64,000 bases of DNA from Polytrichum commune (lineage: Eukaryota > Streptophyta > Polytrichopsida > Polytrichales > Polytrichaceae): positions 33,186,144 to 33,250,143 of the forward strand of contig OX485809.1 in assembly GCA_950295325.1 (NCBI GenBank). Direction: 5' to 3'. The translations under genes and the position numbers were made by a program. Below, in pieces: positions 22,131-32,372 of the stretch (within the stretch, counting starts at the first letter, position 1; the number at the start of each line of letters is the position of its first letter). Below the pieces are notes generated by a model. It ran no database searches. It saw only the letters and a program-made list of their open reading frames with translations, and had not been told where the DNA came from.

Positions 22131-24347
22131 TAGTGACAGCGTGTCTTCTGGTGTACGTTAACATTTCGGTTGAGAAGAGGCTTTTTTAAGAGGGATTTCT
22201 GATCTATGTATGACCACTATTTGCCATGCCAGACCTAATTCACTTGCTCTCATTAGCCCTGCCTACTTCCATGCTATCCTAATAATTAAGGAGGCATTGG
22301 AAGCTTGTAGGCTTACTTACTACGAAGTCGAGTTAGCACTTTTGAGATGGCTTTCGAATGCCGCTTCGTTCGGCCTACCCTTGGGCTTCCTTTCATTTTG
22401 TAGATAGATATGAAAATGGTTACTTTTTTAAGGGGTTCCCTATGAAATTCACAACTACGATTTGTGAAGTCTCGATTTTGGGTGATTTGTGAATGTGTAT
22501 GGAGTAAGGTGTTCGTTTTCCATGTTTTCCAACATTTGTCGGTTGGATTTCCACAACAAAACTCTCGTGTTGCATTGGCAAATTTATGACGAAACATCTG
22601 CAAAAACCGGATTGAAAATCTGGTCTCCCTTCATTTAGTTATGATTACCGGAATTGCATGTTAGTTGACTCCTTAACTGGATACATAGGTCCTCCCAATT
22701 TGCATTCCACTATTGAGTGTAGCGTAGTTATTAATATTTGAAGATGTAATCTAATCTTTCTAAACATGTGTGTTTATGATATTTGCTCTTTGATCCTCGC
22801 CGAACCACATACCAATCAAATACAAGGGTTTGGTTAGGAAAACAAGCCACTTAAGACCCGTCTACCTTAGCCATGTTCAATCACAAAAATATTTGGAGTC
22901 CGTTCAAAATTGATGTTAACTCTCAAAGATGATAACTATGGTGTCGTAACTCGGTCATGTAGCTTCTATTCCTTCCCTTACACCCTAGACTATGTTGACG
23001 GGGAGCCATAACTCCCCGTCCCGTAACTCAAATTACGTTGTCAATTAAAGTCTAGAATGCTTCAAACAAATTATGCAAAATTAATATAATATTTTATAAA
23101 CAAGTGTATTTTTTGGCGTCCATTCTTAGATCCAAACTTATCACACACCACTCAAATATATAGGTATCCATTTAAGATAAGTGATTGAATTAGGTATGCT
23201 TGTCTTAGTCTAAGATCGTTTCCATGCACACTACGATGTCTCGTATGCAAAGTTTTTGAAGGCAAAACGCTTATTTGTTTGAAAGTGGCAACAATTTCCC
23301 TAAAACACCATGTGACGCTTGAGTTGACAAACATAAATACCATTCTAAGTACACGTGAACCTTGGAAACCCCTCGCCACCCACATGCACTCTCACACACA
23401 CACCTAGAAAACCACTTTACAAATCATGGAATCTGCACTTTTGTTTGACCTCCCATAAGCATATGACTCTTCAATTGCAAAACGCTCACCGACATTCTTC
23501 ATCGTTTATAAACCGTCATCTAGCCTAATGAAATTTTCAACTCATGGAGACATTGGTTGTATAGGCATGACGTGGACATGGAAGTGCCTACAATTGGCAT
23601 ACCTACTTTGCGTGGTATTAGTGATATTTTGCACAAGCCCACAACAAGTCTTAAGGCCGGATATGAACTTGGTCTATGAGATTGAATATGTATTCTATAT
23701 AGTTCTTACGACAAGGAGATGAAATACAACTACCCATGATTCAACAATGGTTGTTCAAACTAGTGTTGGACTCATATAGTCTTTTATTGAAACCAATCAA
23801 TATATATAATGAGGAATTCACATTATTTGCTACCAATAGGGTATGGACATTCAATGATATTTTGTTGTTGATACCATACATGTCTATATATCATGAAAGC
23901 ATCTTCATACCCAAGCATAATCGCCCATTGTGAATGTGGTGTAGCATGGCATCAACCCAAACAATAACTCATTTATACAAAGGTTTTTTTTACTTGTGAT
24001 ATACCCACCACGTGTCAATATTTGATTGGCATTACAAGTTTGATACCTATGGGTAGGTCCAATTCACCTATATACCACACCAACGATGATTCAAACATTC
24101 ATGAGTAGATATAAATATAGTCATTTGTATGAGTCCGTGTCTTTTCATGTTGACTTTGACTCTATTCTATAGATTCACCTTGAAATATTAGGTGAATTTC
24201 TAAAAAGTCTTGAGCTTCAACCAGTTATTCCTCAAACTCAACCGGTTCATATGTAATTAGCGGTTGGTTCTCCCCATTCATTGGTGCGTTCTAACCAAAA
24301 TAACCATGTGGCATATTTTAGGGGTTCCTCAAAGATAAGCTACCCCA
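22131..24347. other. Intergenic sequence, one dispersed repeat copy
   Basis: At about 23115-23200 there is a GTCCATTCTTA ... ACCACTCAAATATATAGGT segment that recurs near 31590, 51025 and 52085 (family F9). No gene supported. Confidence 0.4.
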
Positions 24348-24558
24348 AATATGATATTTAGTGTGACTATTTGGATTTACACGGTGCTATGTCTTTTTTA
24401 TTATTGAAATAATTTTTTACCAAGTAAAGTTGTCAATGTCCAAACTACCAATTTAACATTTGTTGGTAAAATATGAGATGTACAGTAAATAGATATAGCA
24501 TTGGGTAATATAAGGTAGTAAGTCACACTAAATATCATATTTAGTGTAGTAGTCCTAT
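24348..24558. mobile_element. Short TIR element, family F2 copy 2
   Basis: Left end ATATGATATTTAGTGTGACT with ATTTGGATTTACACGGTGC. Right end GCATTGGGTAATATAAGG, GTAAGTCACACTAAATATC, GTGTAG. The two arms are inverted repeats of about 50 bp. Confidence 0.75.
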
Positions 24559-24639
24559 GGGTCTCCATATTACTAACATAATGGCCAACTTTCAAATAGA
24601 GAAGTCCTACCAAATAATATATAGTAGAGAGTTTTTTGT

Positions 24640-25104
24640 TTTTTTTTTGGGGGGGGGTTTGCCCTCCCGAGAATATGATTAGCCACCTTTTTAATAAAGG
24701 AGTGTATAAACGTGAGATCCTACCGCTAATTACAATAACCTGTCATAGTAGTGTGGTTGGAAAGTTAGCGTGGAAATTATTAGCATGGGCCGCATTAATT
24801 TTATAGTCAAGGTGGAATTAACGTGGTTCAAGACCACAGGTCTCTCCCTAAGCCGTCATGAAGATGTTTGACCAACATGTTGTTATTAGTTATAAGACAC
24901 ATAAGTAGCGCAAAATAAAACAATCACCCGCATTAATTAAAATTTTAAACAATTAACGTGGCCCACGCTAATTCTCTACTGTAAATTTGGTGTGGATTGA
25001 AAATTGAGATGGCCCACATTAATTCGCATCATGAGAACCAACATGGGCTCTAGAAAATTATTGTGTCCCACACTAATGGGATTATGTTAGTGTAGTTGCA
25101 AACG
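24640..25104. other. Repeat-rich spacer with a T-run/G-run junction
   Basis: A run of Ts followed by nine Gs (24649-24657) resembles an inverted LINE tail (C-run then A-run on the minus strand). The rest repeats short TGGCCCACGCTAATT-like segments without clear limits. Confidence 0.4.
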
Positions 25105-25690
25105 AGTTGGTTGAATTTTTAGAGAGTATCAATCCAAGTTCAAGACTTCAAGCAACCGTCGATCATTATAGAGGAATTTAAAGAACATACCTCAAAAGAA
25201 TACACAAAAAACCCAACAAATTATCAACATGTAATGGGTTGGACTTGGAATACTTAGATGTTGACCAATCTCTAGCGGGGGGGGGGGAAGATTTTTGGGC
25301 ATCATCAGTCAAGACACTAGTGTTTCCAAGTCCAACCACATGTCTTGTAGTGACCCGGAGTAACTTAATTGCCATTTGGAAAGTTAGGCCACATATGGGC
25401 ATTATTTCTTGATCTCCACTCGGGTTGCGTTGGTTCGCCTGTGTTTGGTTGTATTATGGTTACTCTCTTGCAATTAAATTTTCAAATTGTGCCCAAAAAA
25501 AATTAAAAAAATCCAACCAGTTACTTGTTGACATCTCTTGGTTCTTCTTTATTATAATGGAGCATATTCTCTATATTCCTCTAACACGACATGTGATTCT
25601 CCTAAAACCTTGACTTCAACAAGTTATTTCTGAAACTCAACCGGTTCATGTGTAACTAGCGAGTGGTTGGTTCTCCCCGTTCAGGTATCT
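25105..25690. mobile_element. Foldback family F5, split by a LINE tail
   Basis: The left arm (GTTCAAGACTTCAAGC ... AACATGTAATGGGTTGGACT ... GATGTTGACCAATC) and the right arm (CAAGTCCAACCACATG ... GGTTCTTCTTTATTA ... CTCAACCGGTTCATGTG) flank an 11-G run. The right arm is interrupted at about 25340 by LINE 3' sequence, after which CCAACCAGTTACTTG resumes the arm. Confidence 0.7.
25344..25513 (+). mobile_element. 5'-truncated LINE 3' end
   Basis: Shares GGGCATTATTTCTTGATCTC, CACTCGGGTTGCGTTGGT, TTTTCAAATTGTGCCC and an A-rich tail with the 3' end of the LINE at 43002-43850. Flanking TCCAACCA on both sides fits a target-site duplication. Confidence 0.75.
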
Positions 25691-26114
25691 ATACCAATTT
25701 TACCTCAACCCACCACGGACACGGAAACGAGTAAGCGCTCATAGAATCTCATGACCAAAAGGACGTTTAGTAAAAACCGGTTTTCGGGTGCTCTTTCAAC
25801 ATGTTCTTTCGGATCACACCATGAATAGAGGAGCTTTTAATAGACAAGGGAGAAGACGCCGGCTCACCAACACACACACCACATTCTCACAAAAGGCATA
25901 AAACAAGGAGCTTCCTTATCCCAAACTCCTATATCCTACTCCCTTGTGGGCTACTAATTAAGAGTCAACTAATCTTTCATGCGTGTAGAGAGAGAGAGAA
26001 GTCTTTCACACACAACATTCACACATTCCAAACACGTTGAATCAAGAGGTTCTTCTAAATTATTGAACACAACAACGGGTTCGGTTCTTGTGAGTCTCGC
26101 ATACAAGAGGCCAA

Positions 26115-26345
26115 GACTACACTAATTCATCTAATTAGTGTGGGTCATCGTTCGGAGTTACACATCGCTGTAACATTTTAATGAGAGTATTTTTTATTTT
26201 TTATTTTACTCAAATAACATATTAAGGTATTCACATTGAAGAACATGATATGACTTAGTTGGTAAAACATCAATATTGTCGGTAAAGAGTTATAGCAACA
26301 CGTAACACCAGATGGTAACCCACACTAATTAGACAATGTAATGTG
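26115..26345. mobile_element. TIR element, family F3 copy 1
   Basis: ATTAGTGTGGGTCATCG and GGAGTTACACATCGCTGTAA on the left mirror TTATAGCAACACGTAAC and GGTAACCCACACTAAT on the right. Non-coding. Confidence 0.8.
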
Positions 26346-26474
26346 GATGTCTTGGTCCTTGTCTTTGAATTGGGCCCACATTAATTGTACCAATATTATA
26401 AAAAAAACCTAGTGTACAGTATGAACATGTTCCGCATAAGTTTGTGGTTGATTCATCCCTGTTAGGTTCACGAG

Positions 26475-27085
26475 ACTACACTAAATTGTTCCATTAGTGC
26501 GGATTACCATTTAGAGTTACGTGTTGCTATAACCTTTTTACCGACATTATCATTATTTACCTACTACGTTATATCGTATTCTTCGGTTTGCATACTAACT
26601 TCGCTGAATATGATAGTTAGTGTCACCAATTCTAATCGTCTTGCTCAGTACTAATTGTAAATTGCGGTATAGGGTCACCAACACTAAATGTTAACCCAAT
26701 ATTATTTGACATTCCTTGTAATTTTTTTGGGTGGGGGTTAGAGATGTATAGTGTTGCAATTACTGTCACTTTCCAAGTGGTTTTTCATCCAGATTTCAAT
26801 CGTCCGTGACAATATTTCATCACAAGTTGTTGACAAAAGAAAGAAGGTAGGGTTCATGGCCGATGGATGAACTCATCCATCATCCATGACAGTACTTGTT
26901 CACGTATTCATGAGAAGCGTCATCCGAAACGTTAGCATAGTGACATAAAATACCATTACGACACCAAATATCATATTTAGTGTGCTTATGTGATTCGGGT
27001 GAAAAGTGATACTCTCCGTAAATTCTCATAGTGATGGGTAACTCAGAATGGTAACCCACACTAATATCGGACAATTTAGTGTAGT
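26475..27085. mobile_element. TIR element, family F3 copy 2, interrupted by F4
   Basis: Left end CCATTAGTGCGGATTACC and GAGTTACGTGTTGCTATAAC. Right end CTCATAGTGATGGGTAACTC and GGTAACCCACACTAAT. The middle is displaced by an F4 element at 26605-26983. Confidence 0.8.
26605..26983. mobile_element. TIR element, family F4, nested in F3
   Basis: GAATATGATAGTTAGTGTC and ACACCAAATATCATATTTAG are the ends. The interior (CACCAACACTAAATGTTAAC, GGTTTTTCATCCAGATTTCA, AAGCGTCATCCGAAACG) follows the F4 copies at 12.4 and 57.7 kb. Confidence 0.8.
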
Positions 27086-27655
27086 TGTGATTCTTTGATG
27101 CCAATAACATCGCTGAGATTTCAACTGGGGGCTCTTGCATACAATGACCTACTTTTGGTTTGCCCTTAATAAATGACCCTAAGACAAGTCACCAAACCCA
27201 TTGACCTAGCAAATGTACTAACATGAGCTACCGTGTGATGAGAGGGGGGGGGGGGGGCGTCACCGGGTCCCACACTCGAGACCCAATTGTAGACATTGAA
27301 GTTATATGAAGGTCTCAAAAGACCCGAATTCCATAATCTTTCTATGACACAATACCCTCCAATGAGCGCTCGACATACACGCATTCGCCTCATAAACACC
27401 ATTTAAGGTATACGGGGTGTCATCCGGTTACTTGTCTTTAGTAGGATCCTTGTGTTCGGTGTCCGGTTTGGTGAGGATCAAAGAACACACAAAAGACCGT
27501 GATAAGGCATGTTTAAGAAGAGATTGGGCTACATCTTTAGAATCCAGTAACGATTCCCCACACTCAATAGTGACCACAACTGGGAGGACGTCTAGAACTC
27601 GTTCAAGCAATCAACTAACACATGCACTTCCGATACCTGTAACTAAATCAAGAGA
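27086..27655. other. Spacer with a 14-G run
   Basis: G-run at 27244-27257. No supportable gene. Confidence 0.4.
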
Positions 27656-27900
27656 GGTTCGATTCCCAAGCTGAAATGTCAGTTGATTCTTTATTGTAGA
27701 TTTCCAAATGCAACACAAACGCCATCATGTAAAAATACTCGACAAAAGTTGGAGAACACCCTAAAAACGAACCACGTAGGTTCGATTCCCACTATGAAAT
27801 GTCAGTTGATGCTTCATCGTAGATTTCCTAATGCAACACAAACGCCATCATGTAAACTCTACTCAACAAAAATTAGAGAACACCCTAAAAACAAACCACA
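27656..27900. repeat. 123-bp tandem repeat (two copies) with tRNA-like B-box
   Basis: GGTTCGATTCCCA recurs at 27656 and 27779, each followed by GAAATGTCAGTTGAT, AGATTTCC and AATGCAACACAAACGCCATC. A diverged third copy lies near 34850. The GGTTCGATTCC core equals an RNA polymerase III B-box, so a SINE-like origin is possible, but I see no A-box. Confidence 0.7.
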
Positions 27901-28340
27901 TACACACACACAAAACACCTTAAAAGAGGTTGAAACAAAACCGGGCACCTCTTTGCAAGACTTTACAAACGGGGTAACCCTATTATCTTTGATAGCGTTT
28001 TCACCTTAGGCCAAGACGATTGGTGGGGGGGGTCCAAGCCCCGAGAGAGCGAGAGTGGGTCCAAGCACTAAGACAAATTGGGTGTACAGCTTTTGACAAC
28101 ATGGATTCTAAGTACACACAACATGGGCTCCCGAGAAACCAACTCATGGCCCAATTTTTTCGGGTGGGCTGCCCGCCCGCCCGCCCACCCGAGAAGGAAC
28201 AGTCCACGCGCCCGGCTCTCCACACCAACTGTATACTTTAAACTAAGGGCCCGGACTGAATGATTGCTTGCTTGCTAGCCACCTATGATGATGATGGAAT
28301 ACACAATACGCACCGGCAATGCACCGGGAGAGCCGCCCGC
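27901..28340. other. Spacer with (GCCC)n
   Basis: Contains an 8-G run (28025-28032) and a (GCCC)4 tract near 28171-28188. No gene supported. Confidence 0.4.
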
Positions 28341-28659
28341 TACACTAAATAGGGTGGTGTTTAGTGTTTGATACACTAAATATGAACGCATACACTAAAC
28401 ATCAATAACCCTATGAAAGTAAGTAACGGTTTATGTAGACTCAAACACTAAATATCAACTATGGTAATATGTGGAAGTTACATGCTTGAATTTAGTGTTA
28501 GTAAGGATATGAAAAAAATAAAAATAACAATGATAAAAGGAGGATTCTAGCATATCTTCTAGTATATCTTCTAGCACTAATTGTCAAATTAGTGTTGAGC
28601 AAGGTAGGGTGGTAACAACATTAAATGTAATCAAACATTACATATCTTATTTAGTGTGG
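28341..28659. mobile_element. TIR element, family F1 (plus orientation)
   Basis: Starts TACACTAAATAGGG, ends ATCTTATTTAGTGTGG. Interior as in 12475-12800. With the next copy in opposite orientation it forms a large inverted repeat separated by about 130 bp. Confidence 0.82.
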
Positions 28660-28791
28660 TTGCGGATGAACCAGCAGTCGAGGGCCGGTTTACACCATGG
28701 ACCATGAAGTCGGACCATGGAAGTTGGCCTTTCTCCATGGTCCGGTTTCTTGAAAAAAAATATCAGCTTACAAAGCATTTGGGCCCCTCGC

Positions 28792-29124
28792 TATACTAAA
28801 TAGGATATTTAGTGTTTGATTGTATTTAATGTTGTTACCACCCTATCTTGCTCAACACTAATTTTCAAAATTTTGACAATTAGGGTTGGACGATATGCTA
28901 GAAGATATGCTAGAAGATATGTTGGAATTCTCCTTTTATCATTGTTATTCTTTTTCATATTCTTACTAACACTAAGTTCAAACATGTAACTTCCACATAC
29001 GACTGTAGTTGATATTTAGTGTTTGATTTTACATTTAGTGTTACTTACTTTCATAGGGTTATTGACATTTAGTGTATGTGTTCGTATTTAGTGTATCACA
29101 CACTAAATATTCTATTTAGTGTGG
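28792..29124. mobile_element. TIR element, family F1 (inverted orientation)
   Basis: Reverse complement of the 28341 copy, with landmarks TTGCTCAACACTAATTTTC, AACATGTAACTTCCACATA and GTGTATGTGTTCGTATTTAG. Confidence 0.82.
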
Positions 29125-29306
29125 GTGTAAACCAAATGTGGATCGAGAGGAATGACCAGGCACCCAAATAGTGAATGTGCATATTTTTTAAAATAATGTC
29201 CCAAAAGGCAGTTTTGAAAAATAAAAATCAAGGTTGACCATTCTCTTGTCTACTCTTGTTTTCATCTTCTCTCTCCCCCCCCCCAAAAAAAAAAAACTCA
29301 TTAAAA

Positions 29307-29505
29307 GTTTATTATAACAACAATTCTTTGCCATGGGCCTTTGCCTTTCTCTACTAGAACACCTCTTTTGCCTCTCCCACCTCAATACCCATTGGACCAT
29401 TCAAAGTTTATTATAACAACATTTCTTTGCCATGGGCCCTTGCCTTTCTCTACTACAACACATTTGTTGCCTCTCCCACCTCAGTACCCATCGGACCACG
29501 TCAGT
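29307..29505. repeat. 99-bp tandem duplication
   Basis: GTTTATTATAACAACA starts units at 29307 and 29406, each followed by CTTTGCCATGGGCC and CTCTCCCACCTCA. Confidence 0.88.
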
Positions 29506-29672
29506 GGATAACGTAGGCCTTAAAATATGTCTTTTGGGGACCTCGAACTTCATGGTCAACGTGACATGTTTTTTCCTTAGTGTAATCGGAAGTCTCGTGA
29601 CGAGCTCAACAACCAATCGCATATTTTAGGGGGCCTTGAGACGACTTCATGATCCATGGTGTAAACAACCCC

Positions 29673-30288
29673 TGAGTTTGAGAAATGACCGGTTGAAGTT
29701 CATTAAGACTTTAGAAAAATAACCCGTGCTTCTAGAAGAATCTAATATAGAATATACCTCAATTCAATGAAGAAACCCCTACTTTCTTGCACGAATTGTA
29801 TACTATAAGGGCAAGTACTGAGTGGTTTGATTACTTGCCACCAATGATGGAATACACAACATGCACCTGCAATGAATGAGGAGAACCGAACGCTAGTTCC
29901 AGATGAACCGGTTGATCAAGTTTGAGAAAAATTGGTTGAAGTTCATCAAGACTTGAGGAAAATTACCCAATGTTTTAAAGGAACATATGGAATATATATA
30001 CATATATAAAAACCGGAAGGATCACAACATGTTATCGGATGGATTTGGAAACACTATAATTTTTTACCAATCATGTTCAAAAATCTCCCTGGACATTGTG
30101 CACTAGTAGGCGTGATTGGTCAAGATCCTAGTGCTTTCAAGTCCAACTAGTTTACATGTTGTGATCTTTTGGTTTTTATTGTATTGATTTGAGGAATATT
30201 TTGTATACTCCTCCCAAATGATCAGTGATTTTTGTTGAATTCTTGATGACTTTCAACCAATTGTTTTTTCAAACTCAACTACACTAAA
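29673..30288. mobile_element. Foldback family F5, near-complete arms
   Basis: The left arm (GAACCGGTTGATCAAGTTTG ... CACAACATGTTATCGG ... AATCATGTTCAAAAATCTCC) is followed by an inverted right arm (GTGATTGGTCAAGATCC ... CAAGTCCAACTAGTTTACAT ... CAAACTCAAC). An F1 element follows directly at 30289, and F5-like CAGTTGGTTCATTG resumes after it. Confidence 0.68.
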
Positions 30289-30557
30289 TAGGATATTTAG
30301 TGTTTGATTACATTTAATGTTGTTACCACTGTACCTTGCTCAACACTAACTTTCGATTCTTTGATTATTAGTGTTAGAAGATATGTTGGAATACTCCTTT
30401 TATCATTGGTATTTTTATGTTCTTTCGTATCCTTACTAATAAACATGTAACTTCCACATAGTACCATAGTTGATATTTAGTGTTTGAGTTTACATTTAAT
30501 GCTAATTACTATCATAGGGTTATTGATATTTGGTGTATGTGTTCGTATTTAGTGTAT
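30289..30557. mobile_element. TIR element, family F1 (inverted), in the right end of F5
   Basis: CTACACTAAATAGGATATT, CCTTGCTCAACACTAAC, AACATGTAACTTCCACATA and TTCGTATTTAGTGTATC match the other F1 copies. Confidence 0.78.
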
Positions 30558-30889
30558 CATGAGCAGTTGGTTCATTGATATGATGCACGTTGGAGGCTGT
30601 TGGGAACCCTAAATCCACGTCCATGGCCACACACCACATTGTGTATTCTCGTTCATTGCCAAGATTTTTTTTTCATTTTTTCATTTCCTGGGGCAGGCAC
30701 AGTGAAATGGATGATTGAATGGCAATAGGACATTGGTGGTTTCCTTAAAAGGTGAAGAAACCCACGTCTAAATAGTGTCAAATCGTGGTTTTTTTTAATT
30801 TGTTTATATGAATATTTGCGTGTTGGTTGCACAATGCACAATGAAGAATGCCATTGGGTTCCTTGTTTGTTTTATCCTTTCTTTTTCTT

Positions 30890-31060
30890 TTTCTTTTTTT
30901 TTGGGGGGGGGGCATAAATTGAAACATAACCAATTGCATGAGAAGAAGACTACAACCACCTTGGGAGAGAACCGGAAACCAAGGGGACATAAGGAATTAT
31001 TGCCGATTTGGAGATCCGAATTTGAAGTTGGCAATAAGATGTAAAGACTTTTCCTAAAAA
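30890..31060 (-). mobile_element. 5'-truncated LINE 3' end (minus strand)
   Basis: Read on the minus strand, GGTGGTTGTAGTCTTC and GTTTCAATTTATGCC end in ten Cs and then As, matching the tail at 48290-48414. Confidence 0.6.
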
Positions 31061-32116
31061 CATGAGTCATGTCACAAGGGGTGATGGCCCGCCAAAACCA
31101 TGTTCCTACATTGGTTGTAGAGGAAAGTAAGTCACCTTATTCTCTTTGATGCGATTTGACCTCATGAAGCCAAAAACATGAAGGGAAAAAAAAGAGAACA
31201 CCACTTTGTCGAAATGGTTTTGTTTATATTCTAAAAGGTGTGTTGCCATGTTGTGAGAACTTCCATCTCCACGTGTGATTTTGACCATTGGATCGAATTA
31301 AGAATTGTCCTATGAACACGGTCAACAATTGTGGTGTGTGTGTGTGTATTTATTTACTTTATTTTATTTTTTGCACAAATTGAAAATCACAGTCAACAGT
31401 TGTGAATCGCATGGACTTTCAAGTTCCCTAAACGGAGTTGAGATAAATAGGTTGTACGGGGTCAGAACAAAGATTGTTGTTCTTATGAAGTGATCACAAA
31501 TGCCTTGAACTTGGACTTGGACTAAGAACATTTATTACATTTTGAGTATATGGTCTAGTGGGAGTCCAATCTCATTGTAGCCCATGTCTTTAGGGTGTCC
31601 ATTATTAACCACAAGCCTTGCCATCTACCACTTAAATATAGCTTGTGTTCAACTAACCGTTAAATGCCCAAGAAACACCACTTGAACGCTCCTTAATCAT
31701 ACTTCATAACTTGTCGTGAGCGAGGCCTTTTCAAAGTCATCTTGGAGGAGAACTCTAATATATACATGTATATCTATGCACCAAGAAGTTTCTTGGAATT
31801 TTTTGGGAGTGACCGTAGTCAAAGGCCCACATGTTGCCTCACATGCATCCATCCACCCCTCGGGGTTGCCGAAAAGTGCCTCTTGATTGCGGGGAACCCG
31901 AGGGAGCTCAATCCGGCTGCGGATTTGTTTACAATAGCGGCGGGCGGGCGGGCGGGCAGGCAAGGGAGCTCAAACACTAGTGCTCTAGCTAGCTAGTTTA
32001 CTCATGCTTTTATTGGGCATGTTTCGGGCACACCCGGAATCCAAAGGGGCCTCTCTAACTTCGGCCCAGGTGATGGAATCCAGGGTCCACCCTCGCGAAC
32101 CCCGGTCACCTGGCGG
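31061..32116. other. Intergenic sequence with F9 copy and (GGGC)n
   Basis: An F9 copy is at about 31590-31670 (GTCCATTATTAACCACAAGC). A (GGGC)n tract is at about 31940-31960, and GC-rich sequence leads into the minisatellite. No gene supported. Confidence 0.4.
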
Positions 32117-32372
32117 CCAGCGGAAGGGTCACCCGGTGAAAGGCCGGGCGGAAGGGGCGACCCGGTGGAAGGCCGGGCGGAAGGGGTCACCCGGTGAAAA
32201 GCCCGGTGGAAGGGTGACCTGGTGAAATGCCGGGCGGAAGGTCAGGCGGAGGGGTGACCCGGTGAAAGGCCGGGCGGGAGGGGTGACCCGGTGGAAGGTC
32301 GGGCGGAGGGGTGACCCGGTGAAAGGCTGGGCGGGAGGGGTGACCCGATGGAAGGTCGGGCGGAAGGCACAA
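32117..32372. repeat. GC-rich 28-29-bp minisatellite (about nine units)
   Basis: GTGACCC recurs at 32254, 32283, 32311 and 32340. The unit is GGTGACCCGGTGGAAGG followed by CCGGGCGGAGG, with GGTGAAAGG and GGTGGAAGG forms alternating. It sits in AT-rich surroundings. Confidence 0.88.

Larger units (their letters stand above)
28682..29672. mobile_element. Composite TIR element of about 990 bp carrying a nested F1
   Basis: Left end GGGCCGGTTTACACCATGG then ACCATGAAGTCG. Right end CGACTTCATGATCCATGG then TGTAAACAACCCC. These are 31-bp inverted repeats. Inside lie an inverted F1 (28792-29124), a C-run/A-run junction (29275-29296) and a 99-bp tandem duplication (29307-29505). No transposase ORF. 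A related left end (GGGCCGGTTCACACTATGG) is at 58549. Confidence 0.72.

Noticed and set aside
27656-27670. tRNA gene suggested by GGTTCGATTCCC
   Set aside because: No acceptor stem, D-arm or anticodon arm can be drawn around it.
31900-32000. CpG-island promoter at the (GGGC)n tract
   Set aside because: It is a simple repeat leading into a minisatellite, with no gene beside it.
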